Shown here in pieces: positions 26,728 to 36,136 of a DNA stretch of 64,000 nucleotides. Source of the DNA: Candidatus Brocadia sp. (GTDB lineage Bacteria; Planctomycetota; Brocadiia; Brocadiales; Brocadiaceae). A program made the position numbers and the translations under genes. The stretch lies in NCBI GenBank assembly GCA_021646415.1, contig SOEU01000004.1:62001-126000 (forward strand). The letters run 5' to 3'. Numbering within the stretch: position 1 is the stretch's first letter; every line of letters starts with the position of its first letter. The notes beneath the pieces are model-generated. The model made no database searches. It saw only the letters and a list, made by a program, of their open reading frames with translations, and was not told the origin of the DNA.

Positions 26728-26744
26728 TCTACAAAGATAGTAGA
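26728..26744. promoter_or_regulatory. Second TCTAC-N7-GTAGA site
   Basis: TCTACAAAGATAGTAGA has the same 17-base length and the same outer pentamers as the palindrome at 26309, with a different centre. It lies 419 bases further from the gene, next to the IS element, which may have separated it from its own promoter. Confidence 0.4.
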
Positions 26745-26804
26745 TAATGTAAAAAGTTCAAGTACTTTTGTCAAACATTTTTTTAAAATTTTTCGACACC
26801 GGAT

Positions 26805-28146
26805 CAGCATTGTCCGGTTAGGGAATTGCGAAAGAGCGTCCATGTTGTTCTTTGAGATTATGAATATCTGCCTGATGACAGGCAGGAGTTGGTAGACCAG
26901 AGTCGAGATTGCGGGCTTCGTTTTGTATTTTGATGCGCAACTCTCTGACCCTTTTAATACTCACCTTCTCCTTATGATGGTTGTAACAATAAATTGCAAG
27001 AAGCAGATAGGTTATAAGACCACCGAGTATTTGCGCCATTAATCCGTGTTCACTTCTTGCGATAAGATGATAGACTTTGAGATGTCGTTTCCACCAGCCG
27101 AAGAAGATTTCGATGTTCCATCGGAGCTTATAGACGGTTGCGATTTCTTCCGCAGAGAGGTCAAATCGGTTCGTGGCAACCCAGTATACTTTATTATCAA
27201 CGCGATAGCCAATAACCCGCAATTCCTTTTCTGTTTGGTTAACTCCGGCAGTGCCAAGCAGTACAAGAGCATCATAAAAAACGATGCTGCCGGGTTTAAC
27301 GATATTGGCTTTTATACAGGTCTTTTTGGTATTTTCTCTGATACGACAGACAAAGGACTTTCCTTCTGTCTGCCAGAGATCAAAATCTTTATGGCACTGG
27401 TAGTACCTGTCCATAATTCCGGTTTGACCAGGCGAAAGTATCTGTTGGACAAAGGGACGTTCATCAGCCTTGCCATCAGTGAGAAATATTTTTGACGGTA
27501 TGGATTGATTAATGTCAAAGCCTATATGTACTTTGGCCTTTCTGCAATCTTTGCGATAGTCGGCCCAGTGCATGGAAAGAACCGCATCAATGAGCGAACC
27601 GTCAATAGCAACGAGATTTCCAAGCTCTGCATGTCCTTGGGCAGGATTTTAGCTGCGCTAGCCTGGAGTTGCTGGAATACATATATTAACTGTTCAAGAC
27701 CGCGGGAATTTATTGCCTCGAAGAAGCTGCTCTTTTTTATTCCCTCAGGCGGTGCTATCATTTTACGGGCGAAGTCGTCTTCTTCGAGAACTTGTAGGAG
27801 ATGTCGCCCTGAGGTATGTTCTTCAAGGTGGAAGAAAACTAATGACTTAAGCTGGTGTTCAAAATCCATTTGCAAAGGTCTATTTCCCCGTGCCTCAAGC
27901 GGAGGCATACTGATAAAAACGGTTTCGACAGGTTGCCATAATTCGTGAAATGAAGGTACATTTTGTTTTTTGTCGTGAGGATGAAAGGTGCACGGCATTT
28001 TTCGTAACTCCTATAGTTAAGGGTTTTTACGAAAAATTGTGCATGCACATTTTACTGATTTGTCAAGTAAAATATCTCCTCAAAACATTATTTTTTCTCG
28101 TTTTTTCTCACACTGTATTACGCAATTTCCTAACCGGACAATGCTG
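26805..28146 (-). mobile_element. IS4-family-like insertion sequence, about 1.34 kb
   Basis: Left end CAGCATTGTCCGGTTAGG at 26805 and its reverse complement ending at 28146 form terminal inverted repeats of about 26 bases with one mismatch. The element carries one transposase frame on the minus strand, now broken by a frameshift. The stop codon of the transposase lies inside the left terminal repeat. I see no target duplication at the borders given; true ends might differ by a few bases. Confidence 0.85.
26818..27998 (-). pseudogene. IS4-type transposase, frameshifted
   Basis: Two overlapping frames make one DDE transposase. The upstream frame (27998 to about 27630) ends its normal sequence at AKILPKD; the match then continues in another frame as AELGNLVAIDGSLIDAVLSMHWADYRK, which carries the first catalytic Asp (VAIDGS). 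A single missing base near 27628, in GACATGCAGAG, explains the shift. The downstream frame holds the rest, including GIMDRYYQ (second Asp region) and the IS4 signature YKLRWNIEIFFGWWKRHLKV with the Glu. A programmed shift is possible but no slippery run is visible, so it is probably inactive. Confidence 0.8.
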
Positions 28147-28182
28147 AAAACATCCATGATTGAAAATGCCTTTGTGACAGTA

Positions 28183-28212
28183 TGTAGTGGCAATTCACGA
28201 ATTGCCACTACA
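28183..28212. repeat. Palindrome of the GTAGTGGCAA family
   Basis: TGTAGTGGCAATT and its reverse complement around a 4-base loop. It shares the GTAGTGGCAA arm with 22961-22988. It lies just beyond the IS element. Confidence 0.7.
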
Positions 28213-28240
28213 GTGCATGATAACCACAATTATTGCTGGA

Positions 28241-28408
28241 ATTTTTCAAAAAACTAAACTGTTACGTACCAAGTAATAGCGAACGGCCGAAACTTGAGCT
28301 TGCGATAAAGAGTCCAGCGATGATCGGTGATGCAAAATCAACCGTCGTATAGACTTTATATCCTTCACAGACATCATCATTTTTGACGGTTATATAAAGG
28401 CATGAACA
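28241..28408 (-). pseudogene. Gene remnant next to a repeat end
   Basis: On the minus strand an open frame of about 48 codons runs from 28408 to a stop at 28262. It reads protein-like (KNDDVCEGYKVYTTVDFASP and then IIAGLFIASSSFGRSLL) but has no start codon, because a stop lies directly upstream. I do not recognise it. It lies downstream of the ABC transporter genes and could be the tail of a lost third gene. Its last bases merge with a copy of the MITE-like end (28241-28265). The gap 28147-28471 holds nothing else. Confidence 0.3.
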
Positions 28409-28471
28409 TCAGCAAAAACCTCAGATCGGGATGTTGCATAAAGCAAAAATTCGTGTTCATTCGTGGCCAAA

Positions 28472-29137
28472 CTAATACCCAATTCTGCCGTTTTTCATTT
28501 TGATGGTTACGTCGGCAATCTTTTCAAAAGAAGTATCGTGGGTAGCAATGAGGATGGTTACTCCTCGTGCTTTTAGTTCGCTCAGAAAATTTAGTATATG
28601 CGCGCTGGTTTCGTCGTCGATATTTGATGTGGGTTCGTCCGCAATAATAATTTCAGGATTATTTATCAGCGCCCGTGCGATAGCCACCCGCTGCTGCTGC
28701 CCTCCGCTGAGTTCCTCAGGGGTATGGTCTAACCGGTCGCCAAGTTCCATCTTTTCTAAAAGGAATTTTGCCCTTTCAAAACGTCCTTTGAAACCGATCC
28801 CTAATGGGATAAGCGGATAAGCGACATTCTCCCAACTGGTAAGCCTTGGGATCAGATGAAAATCCTGAAAGATAAAGCCGATCTTTTCACGCCGCAGCCG
28901 TGCAAGGGCAATATCGGAAAACGAGGTGATTTCCTCTCCATACATGAACACCTTACCCGCAGTAGGTCTGTCCAGAGTACCAATAATATTCAGCAGGGTA
29001 GTCTTTCCTGAGCCAGATGGACCGTTGAATACCACAAAGCTGTTTTTTGAAATGTTTACGGTAATATCATATAAAGCGCGTACCTCATAATGTGAATGCA
29101 GTCTATAAGATTTATACAGATTCTCTGTTCTTATCAT
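28472..29137 (-). CDS. LolD/MacB-type ABC transporter ATP-binding protein
   Basis: A 221-residue ATPase of the class that works with FtsX-like permeases in lipoprotein release, efflux or cell-envelope work. Walker A GPSGSGKTT, signature LSGGQQQR and Walker B IIIADEPTSNID are intact. The start at 29137 is chosen because its ATG overlaps the permease TGA as ATGA, and the ABC fold begins at once (MIRTENLYKSYRLH); the open frame extends 33 codons upstream inside the permease gene. The substrate is unknown; no periplasmic adaptor gene is present, and a gene remnant lies downstream. Confidence 0.9.
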   Translation of the reverse strand: MIRTENLYKSYRLHSHYEVRALYDITVNISKNSFVVFNGPSGSGKTTLLNIIGTLDRPTAGKVFMYGEEITSFSDIALARLRREKIGFIFQDFHLIPRLTSWENVAYPLIPLGIGFKGRFERAKFLLEKMELGDRLDHTPEELSGGQQQRVAIARALINNPEIIIADEPTSNIDDETSAHILNFLSELKARGVTILIATHDTSFEKIADVTIKMKNGRIGY

Positions 29138-30282
29138 TGCATCGACACAACCGGTGATACCGTTGATGCCCTCCATGAAGAATAGACACTGCCAACCATA
29201 GTCAGGAGAAAGGCGAAGAAAAAACTCAGGAGGCACGGTAAGGGGAGAAACTGTGCAGGGAGAGTAAATTTGGGCAACATGGTCACCTCCGCAATAAAAA
29301 ATTGTGCAATAAAAGCACCATTAAAACCCTTGACCCAAAGGATGGATAGCACTATGGCAATGGTAGCCCCCAACAAACTGATGAGTAACTGTTCAAAGGA
29401 AATGAGTTCTAATACCTCCAGGGTATGCCACCCCGTAGCCTTCATAATACCGATTTCCTTTTTTCGCTCAGATAACCCAAAACCAGACGCAACCAGGATA
29501 GCTGGAACTCCTAATGCAAAGGCAACGATATATAACGCACTAAAGATACCTTCCTTGAGCATAAACCCCTTTTTAAAATACAGTTCTATCATATGTTTAT
29601 CTTGTAGCCGGTAGGCTTCATTCTGAAAGATGTCATACAAATCTGTAGCAATTTCTGAATTATGCCCCGGCAGGCTGTGAATTTGTATATCGGTAGCGAC
29701 ACCCTGTTTGCCAAACAGTTCTCCCGCATCATTGAACGACATGAATATCATAGATGCCCCCCAGATACTGGAGTCTGAAGAAAAGAAACCTACAACAGTA
29801 AAGGTCTTCCGTTGCTGGCAGCGCATGCTAAACTGGTCACCGATATTAAGCTGGAAATGCCTCGCCAGTTCATGGCCCACAACCACCTCATTCGCATTTT
29901 CAAAAATCCTGCCTGAAACACAGGATATGGACTCAGGGATATCTTCTTTATTAAGACCAACGATGACCGTCAGTTTATTTTGCAAAAACCCCCTACCAAT
30001 AATTCGGGGTATCACCTTTGTTACCCCAAAGATTTTTTTAATCTCGTCCAGATATTTTAATGGAATGGCTGAATTTCGGCCAAATTCATCAAATGTCAGA
30101 TAGAGATCCGCACCGGCATTTACGGAGATGAGTGATTGAGCACGTACCCCCTCCGAAATGGCAATAGCAGTAATAAACGGTGTAAGGATGGCAATAATAC
30201 AAAGGCAGACGACAATAGTCTTTGTCCTGTGACGCAACAAATTTTCAGTTGCCAGAAGAAGTAAATTACTATGTTTGCTCAT
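29134..30282 (-). CDS. FtsX/MacB-type ABC transporter permease
   Basis: This 382-residue protein has the FtsX-family plan: one N-terminal membrane helix (about 20-43), a periplasmic MacB-type domain (about 45-250), then three membrane helices (about 255-275, 300-325 and 345-370). The SERKKEIGIMKATGWH motif just after the second helix is the coupling site for the ATPase. It is coupled by ATGA to the ATPase gene. It most resembles LolC/E-like or macrolide-type exporters of unknown substrate. Confidence 0.88.
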   Translation of the reverse strand: MSKHSNLLLLATENLLRHRTKTIVVCLCIIAILTPFITAIAISEGVRAQSLISVNAGADLYLTFDEFGRNSAIPLKYLDEIKKIFGVTKVIPRIIGRGFLQNKLTVIVGLNKEDIPESISCVSGRIFENANEVVVGHELARHFQLNIGDQFSMRCQQRKTFTVVGFFSSDSSIWGASMIFMSFNDAGELFGKQGVATDIQIHSLPGHNSEIATDLYDIFQNEAYRLQDKHMIELYFKKGFMLKEGIFSALYIVAFALGVPAILVASGFGLSERKKEIGIMKATGWHTLEVLELISFEQLLISLLGATIAIVLSILWVKGFNGAFIAQFFIAEVTMLPKFTLPAQFLPLPCLLSFFFAFLLTMVGSVYSSWRASTVSPVVSMQ

Positions 30283-30551
30283 AATACGTTTATATCGTTA
30301 TATTCACTAAGAACGTTTTCAGTTCAACAGAAACCCTTTTTTGTGATATATACTGAATTGATGAAAGGTTGTTTATTTTTCCTTATACTGGTTCATCCTG
30401 AGCATGTCAATAGATGGACGGCAATAAATCAAAACAAAATCTTCATTTCTCGTACCTTCATGTGTATTTTATTTAATTGTATACACATTATCAAACGTTA
30501 TATTGAAAAAAAACATCTTCAGGTATCTCCTGTAATCATGCTGATTTTAGG

Positions 30552-30580
30552 TTGACACGCGCTATTTCATGAGATACTAT
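30552..30580 (+). promoter_or_regulatory. Consensus sigma-70 promoter
   Basis: TTGACA at 30552-30557 and TACTAT at 30575-30580 with a 17-base spacer, about 150 bases before the gene at 30726. The remaining bases of the 443-base gap (30283-30725) hold no gene that I can support. Confidence 0.6.
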
Positions 30581-30725
30581 GCTGAAGATTAAGGAATATT
30601 GATTTTATACAATTTGCAGAATGTATCGGCGCTCTCTTGTGAATGTCACAAGAAAGTTGGTATAACGGTTTGCCTTGTAAATTTCCCGGTCGCTCACTAA
30701 TCAAGCATGTCATTATGCGGAAACA

Positions 30726-31898
30726 ATGAAGAACTATCACGTACCCACCATCACTGAAGTCGATCGAATCTCTGCAATTCAGGACCCGATCCTGCGCAAT
30801 CTGCAGATCACACAGTGCTATCACGAATTGTCCGCAGTACTTTCGGAACGAACGGGTCTGAGTGCTAACTGGTGCACGTTCGCAACCTGGGCATCCAAGC
30901 AAGCCGGGCAGACAATTCGCAAAGAGGACCTCGTGCAATCACTGGAAAACATACTCGATAGAGAGCCCATAGTAACACAGGCAGTCAGGGATATCGCCAC
31001 ACTCGCACAACAAGCCGGCGCAAGACGAGACATCCGGGAGATACAGGAAACAGTGCGGGATATCTTGAATCCTTTCTTGGCAATTGATCGGGCAGGCAAT
31101 GTGGTGGGCAGAGGCAATAAAAAGGTCTTTGAAGAAATCGGCCGCGAATTTGCCCGCTTCTTTTCAATGTGCCTGCACGACGAAACGTTCGATGCCGGTA
31201 AGATAGGACGTTTCTGCGATGAACTGCGGCCCGGCGATCCGCCCGATGGACAAAGATATTTGAGCCAGGCATTCACGCGGCACTATCAGTCGTTCTTCGA
31301 AGACGATGCTAAAAAGCGTGCAGAACTCAGGCTGCTGGCCAATATTGAAATCGGTTTTCATGAACAGACGCGATTACAGCCAGAGATTGCAGAAGCCCTT
31401 AATGCTGCCATCACGGATCACCGGCAGTTCGCCCATCTCCTCATAAAGGCTATTTTCACCTCCAGAGGATGGCTTGCACTGGTACAACGACTTTTTACAC
31501 GACTGCTTGGCAGGCTGAAGCCATTCGAAGCGGCGATCAACACGCTCATTACCACCGCACGACAAAAGGCCCGGCTGGTTATCACTGAACACTTGATGAC
31601 CATTAGCCTGCCACACGAGCGGTTACGGTTGGGCAAAGACCTGAACGCGGAGTTTCCCGTTTTACTGAAAGAGATAACAAACCCCGATCTGCGTGCCCTG
31701 CTTGATCGGATCGACCCGACACCTGACAGCCTGAACGAAACCGGTGCAGTTGATTGGGCTGATCTGCCAGATCGATTACACTTTATCATCGACCTGTTCC
31801 GATGTTATCAGGAGTCGCAGTATCTCTTCGAGCCACCCTTCACCCCCGAACAGGTTACTGCACTGAAAGCCGGTCACATACCCGGCGGCCAGTTGTGA
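30726..31898 (+). CDS. Protein of unknown function, G+C-rich
   Basis: A 390-residue soluble protein, largely helical, with no signal peptide or membrane segment. It contains a well-ordered region LRLLANIEIGFHEQTRLQPEI near 200-220 and EHLMTISLPHERLRLG near 285-305, with conserved-looking His and Glu residues that could bind a metal. I do not know the family. The gene is clearly richer in G+C (about 52-54% by eye) than its neighbours and has a strong promoter of its own, which suggests transfer from another organism. It stands alone between two minus-strand units. Confidence 0.7.
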   Translation: MKNYHVPTITEVDRISAIQDPILRNLQITQCYHELSAVLSERTGLSANWCTFATWASKQAGQTIRKEDLVQSLENILDREPIVTQAVRDIATLAQQAGARRDIREIQETVRDILNPFLAIDRAGNVVGRGNKKVFEEIGREFARFFSMCLHDETFDAGKIGRFCDELRPGDPPDGQRYLSQAFTRHYQSFFEDDAKKRAELRLLANIEIGFHEQTRLQPEIAEALNAAITDHRQFAHLLIKAIFTSRGWLALVQRLFTRLLGRLKPFEAAINTLITTARQKARLVITEHLMTISLPHERLRLGKDLNAEFPVLLKEITNPDLRALLDRIDPTPDSLNETGAVDWADLPDRLHFIIDLFRCYQESQYLFEPPFTPEQVTALKAGHIPGGQL

Positions 31899-32165
31899 GT
31901 ATTTGATTCCGTCCAATCGGCATGGTTTATTCATAGAAACCTTATACCGGAGCACAGTCACGACCAAACCAACCACCTTTGTTCCACACCTTCGCAAGGC
32001 AACGTCAATGAATTAAGATAATGTGTCGCCCTTTCAGGGCTATAAATATTATTAAATATTTATTCCAGGGCTGTCGCTCGGACTTTACTTCAAAGAGAAA
32101 ATCGCTTTTGCCTTAATTCAATAACATTTTCTTGCGAAGGAGGGAAAAAGGAGAAAGAGGAGTGG
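31899..32165. other. Convergent gap with small hairpin
   Basis: The 267-base gap has GCCCTTTCAGGGC (32028-32040), a small hairpin of the dispersed type, and an A+T-rich stretch. No gene is seen. It may terminate the + strand gene. Confidence 0.4.
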
Positions 32166-32942
32166 TTATAACTTGACAAATACTTCAACAAATCTTTCCA
32201 CAAGATAGGCAAGGTATTCAATGTCAATGTAAGCCTCAGCGCTACTGTCCAGAAAGAGCTTGCAACTCGCCGGAAACTCTTCATCGGCCTCCCAAAAGCA
32301 TAAATATAAGGGTATGCGTGGCAAGAGGTTAAAACGACAGATATAATCGGCCTTCATTTTGCCCTGGCTTTCCAGCCCTCCTAGTTCTTTACACCGTTCC
32401 TTCAGGCCATTCATATTCTTGTTGAAGGTTGTCGCGATCTTCTCTTCAGCACTGCGTTGAAATGCCTTTACATGCGAGGCAGTATTAGGGAAATATCCCA
32501 GCGTGACCCAATCACCTGTTAAAGGCTTATTTCCCTTCCTGCGTATATAATCATAGATTATGATTTTTGACCACGAATCGTGACAATACGCACCATTTTC
32601 AAATAAACCCTCTTTGCACATCTCGTAAAGTTTGTTCATCATGGTAAGCCGTATCGTTTCCTGGCCATTTTTAGCTTCAAAATTGCCGCCGATGGCATGA
32701 GCCGACTCTTTGAAGTCAGTATGTTTGGCCGCAACTTCTAATTCATTACTTACACGTTCGTAGTTATCATCCATGGTGACTGTGGCTTTCTGGGGAACGG
32801 ATTCCACATTTTCTTTGGCAATATAAGGACAATCCCATATCTTGAGTTGTGCATTTTTTACCTTAAGTGCAAAGGCCATGCAGGTAGGTACACCACATTT
32901 ACCGCAATTTGTCTTGGGTAGTTTTTTATATATCTCAATCAT
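32166..32942 (-). CDS. DUF3786 protein with 4Fe-4S domain
   Basis: A 258-residue protein. The first 40 residues hold Cys13, Cys16, Cys21 and Cys38 (C-x2-C-x4-C-x16-C), the 4Fe-4S pattern of the corrinoid iron-sulfur protein family. The remainder (about 70-258) matches DUF3786, found in anaerobes. The function is unknown; a corrinoid or electron-transfer role is possible. It lies 114 bases downstream of rubrerythrin on the same strand, in a weakly defined unit with other redox-linked genes. Confidence 0.85.
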   Translation of the reverse strand: MIEIYKKLPKTNCGKCGVPTCMAFALKVKNAQLKIWDCPYIAKENVESVPQKATVTMDDNYERVSNELEVAAKHTDFKESAHAIGGNFEAKNGQETIRLTMMNKLYEMCKEGLFENGAYCHDSWSKIIIYDYIRRKGNKPLTGDWVTLGYFPNTASHVKAFQRSAEEKIATTFNKNMNGLKERCKELGGLESQGKMKADYICRFNLLPRIPLYLCFWEADEEFPASCKLFLDSSAEAYIDIEYLAYLVERFVEVFVKL

Positions 32943-33056
32943 TAGATTTTTTAAAGCGTTCAGCCACCAGTGGTCAGTATTCGACTTTTGCCTGATTGCT
33001 GATGGCTGATGCTAACTGCTTAAGGTTTTTTGTTCATCCGCCTGAGCCAATGCCTG

Positions 33057-33548
33057 CTAGCTAATCTTTGTAAACATGGACTTGGATGCGCCGCAGATAG
33101 GGCATTTATCCGGTACGGTCTTTTCAACCGTATTTCCACAGACCTGGCAAACATAGTAATCCATAGTCTCATTCTTTCCCAAATCTTGTAATGCCTTTTG
33201 ATAAAGACCGGCATGGATCTTCTCTACTTTACTGGCAATCTCAAAGCTCTGCAGGGCCTGTTTGTTTCCCTCTTTCCCGGCCTCCTCAATCATTTGCGGG
33301 TACATCTTGGTAAACTCGTGCGTTTCTCCACCAATGGCCTCCTGGATATTTTCTTTTGTACTCTTAATACCTCCCATTACCCTCAAATGGTTATGGGCGT
33401 GCACAGTTTCGGCCTCGGCTGCAGCACGGAAAAGCTTCGCTACCTGCTGAAAACCCTCTTCGTCCGCCTTTTTAGCGAAGGCGAGATATTTTCTGTTGGC
33501 CTGCGATTCACCCGCAAAGGCATTCTTCAAATTATCCATTGTCGACAT
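33057..33548 (-). CDS. rbr: Rubrerythrin
   Basis: Rubrerythrin reduces hydrogen peroxide in anaerobes using a diiron site and a rubredoxin-like centre. The 163-residue protein has the ferritin-like four-helix part with its carboxylate and His ligands (AETVHAHNH, GETHEF, EKIHAGLY) and a C-terminal rubredoxin domain with Cys134, Cys137, Cys149 and Cys152 (YVCQVCGNT, KCPICG). Start ATG 33548 has GGGGAGA upstream. It fits a life with little oxygen. Confidence 0.95.
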   Translation of the reverse strand: MSTMDNLKNAFAGESQANRKYLAFAKKADEEGFQQVAKLFRAAAEAETVHAHNHLRVMGGIKSTKENIQEAIGGETHEFTKMYPQMIEEAGKEGNKQALQSFEIASKVEKIHAGLYQKALQDLGKNETMDYYVCQVCGNTVEKTVPDKCPICGASKSMFTKIS

Positions 33549-33605
33549 ATTGATTCTCCCCTCTTTTTATTAAATTTTATCAAATAAAGCATCACGAGAA
33601 AATGG

Positions 33606-34427
33606 CTACTCGCAGATAATCCCCTCATTTTGTAATAACCGTTTGCACTTCGTTATCATCACCTCCCTTTCGTTTCCGGAGATATAAAACCTTACCTTCG
33701 CTCTTAAAGGAATCTTATGGGTTTCTTTTGCTGCCTCGTCACTCAGCAGACATTCGCTTTGAAGAGCTTTCCGTAAATGTCTGGCTGTCCCACAATTCCC
33801 ATCTATAATAGCAATTTTGCATCCTACCGTATTCACAATTTCTTTTTTTATTAAGACATAGTGAGTGCAACCCAGGACGATGGCTGAAATACTTTCTTTG
33901 TTTACCGGAGAAAATATGTGAAAAAGATATTCTTTAATCTCGCTTCCATGGGAATGATCACGTTCAATGATCTCCACAAGTCCTGCGCACGGGAACGGAA
34001 CGATCTCGACACGATGTTTGTAATGACACGCCAACCCTTTAAATTTATTACTTTTTAACGTAACGGGGGTAGCCATAACGAGAATTTTTCCCGCAAGTCC
34101 CAGTTCCACAGCTGGTTTTAGTGCAGGTTCCATACCGATTACGGGGAAGGGATACATCTTCCGAATCTCATTAATCGCAACGCTTGTAGCTGTATTACAT
34201 GCGACGACCAGGGACTTTATGCCTACAAGGGATAGGAATTCAGCTGCCTTTATGGATAAAGAACGAACAACATCTTCCGGCTTGGTCCCGTAAGGGGAAT
34301 GGAGCGTATCTGCAAAATAAACAAACTCCTCGCAAGGAAGTATCCTGATTATCTCGGCAAGGACAGAGATCCCTCCAATGCCGGAATCGAAGATTCCGAT
34401 TGGCAATTGGGTTCCTGGGTTTTCCAT
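33606..34427 (-). CDS. murI: Glutamate racemase
   Basis: MurI supplies D-glutamate, the substrate of MurD earlier in the window. The 273-residue protein has the catalytic cysteines in VACNTATS (about residue 80) and LGCTHY (about 195), plus the DSGIGG start motif. Length is normal. It begins six bases after nadE ends on the same strand, so they are probably cotranscribed. Confidence 0.95.
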   Translation of the reverse strand: MENPGTQLPIGIFDSGIGGISVLAEIIRILPCEEFVYFADTLHSPYGTKPEDVVRSLSIKAAEFLSLVGIKSLVVACNTATSVAINEIRKMYPFPVIGMEPALKPAVELGLAGKILVMATPVTLKSNKFKGLACHYKHRVEIVPFPCAGLVEIIERDHSHGSEIKEYLFHIFSPVNKESISAIVLGCTHYVLIKKEIVNTVGCKIAIIDGNCGTARHLRKALQSECLLSDEAAKETHKIPLRAKVRFYISGNEREVMITKCKRLLQNEGIICE

Positions 34428-34433
34428 TCAATT

Positions 34434-36074
34434 TTAGCACATAAAATTATGGGCAATGGGCATTCGTCTGCCTGATCCAAATGCCTTGGAAGTTACTTTG
34501 ATACCAGGGGCTGCCTGTCGCCTCTTGTATTCATTCCTGTTTACCTTTCTGATAATCTCACGCACAACCTTTTCATCAAACCCCATCCGAATAATTTCGT
34601 CAATTCCCCTGGCATCTTCCACATATGCCTTCAGGATACCATCCAGTACATCGTAAGGGGGTAAACTGTCCTGATCGAATTGATCCGGTTTCAATTCGGC
34701 TGAAGGAGGCTTGGTGATAGAATCCAGCGGAATAATTTCTTTTTCCCGATTTATATACCTGGCCAGTTCATAAACCATCGTTTTGGGGACATCGGAGATC
34801 AGGGCAAATCCGCCACTCATGTCTCCATACAATGTACAATAGCCTACGGCCAGTTCCGACTTATTTCCCGTTGTCAGAACAAGGTATCCATACTTGTTAG
34901 AGAGTGCCATCAGAATATTGCCTCGGATGCGTGCCTGAAGATTTTCTTCGGTAATACCAAAGGAGAGTCCTTTGAATTCTGTCTGCAGGGTTTTCTGATA
35001 TGTTTCAAATACGTCTTTAATGGGTATGACCTTGTAAGCAATACCCAGATTCTGAGAAAGCTTCGCGGCATCATCGATACTGCTTTGCGAAGAAAACTGG
35101 GATGGCATGAGCACCCCGATGACATTTTTATTGTCCAGGGCTTCTACGGCCAGCGCGGCGGTTACGGCAGAATCGATCCCCCCGCTGAGGCCAATGACCA
35201 CTTTCTTAAAGCCGCACTTTATGACATAATCCTGGAGTCCGGTAATTAAGGCCATATGAACGGTTTGGATAGGGGAATAGGTCTTAGGTTGCACTTGTAC
35301 CGCCTCGTTTTCAATATCGACCACCATCAAGTCCTCTTCAAAGGTAGCAGCTTGGGCAATAAGTTTGCCCTGGGCATTTATTACGACACTGTTTCCATCG
35401 AAGACGAGATCATCATTTCCTCCCACCTGATTTACATAGATAAAAGGGATTTTATATTTCACAGCATCATGAATGAGCATGCGCAATCGTATCTTGTCAT
35501 GCTTCTCCACGGTAAAGGGCGATGAAGAAATATTTATCATGACATTCGCCCCGTAAGAGATCAGGTTCTCGATGGGGTCTATCTCATATAAGGGGCGTGG
35601 CCAAAACTCTTCGTCATTCCATATATCTTCACAGATAGATATACCCAATATGGAGTCCATAAATTTTACCGGAGAAATCGTATGTGCCGGCTCAAAGTAA
35701 CGGCATTCATCAAAGACATCATATGTCGGCAGGAGTGACTTGTGATGGACAGAAACAATTTTGTGGTCTTGAATAAATGCCGCCGCATTATGGACAAACT
35801 TACCATGCCGTCGTTTGTTTCTGTCGACGAAGCCTACAATGGCAGAAATACCATATACGCGGCTGGCTATTGTGTCGAGAGTTTTCAGGTTCTCATCGAT
35901 AAACGCGGGAATGTCCAGAAAATCCTTTGGAGGGTAGCCCGTAACAGCTAATTCCGGAAAAACGATAAGATCGGCACTTTTGCTCCTGGCACGTTCAATG
36001 TACGAGCATATCTTTTCGGCATTTTTCTGAAAGTCGCCTACGGTTTGATTAATCTGTGCCAGCGCAATTTTCAT
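34434..36074 (-). CDS. nadE: Glutamine-dependent NAD+ synthase
   Basis: This 546-residue two-domain enzyme makes NAD+ from nicotinate adenine dinucleotide. The N-terminal nitrilase-type glutaminase domain (about 1-260) has the catalytic triad region with SICEDIW; the C-terminal synthetase (about 285-546) has the ATP-pyrophosphatase loop GLSGGIDSAVTAAL. The start at 36074 (MKIALAQIN) fits the family; the open frame extends 39 codons further upstream across A+T-rich sequence without homology. Only a weak AAGAG site precedes it. Three 11-bp direct repeats lie 60-95 bases upstream. Confidence 0.95.
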   Translation of the reverse strand: MKIALAQINQTVGDFQKNAEKICSYIERARSKSADLIVFPELAVTGYPPKDFLDIPAFIDENLKTLDTIASRVYGISAIVGFVDRNKRRHGKFVHNAAAFIQDHKIVSVHHKSLLPTYDVFDECRYFEPAHTISPVKFMDSILGISICEDIWNDEEFWPRPLYEIDPIENLISYGANVMINISSSPFTVEKHDKIRLRMLIHDAVKYKIPFIYVNQVGGNDDLVFDGNSVVINAQGKLIAQAATFEEDLMVVDIENEAVQVQPKTYSPIQTVHMALITGLQDYVIKCGFKKVVIGLSGGIDSAVTAALAVEALDNKNVIGVLMPSQFSSQSSIDDAAKLSQNLGIAYKVIPIKDVFETYQKTLQTEFKGLSFGITEENLQARIRGNILMALSNKYGYLVLTTGNKSELAVGYCTLYGDMSGGFALISDVPKTMVYELARYINREKEIIPLDSITKPPSAELKPDQFDQDSLPPYDVLDGILKAYVEDARGIDEIIRMGFDEKVVREIIRKVNRNEYKRRQAAPGIKVTSKAFGSGRRMPIAHNFMC

Positions 36075-36136
36075 GGCTCTTAATTTAATATGTAATTTTA
36101 TCTTTAGCAAACAAATTTTATTCTTTTGGATTGATT

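Noticed and set aside
27046-27948. Two + strand open frames (149 and 147 codons) over the transposase
   Set aside because: Antisense to the IS4 transposase frames, which carry real DDE motifs.
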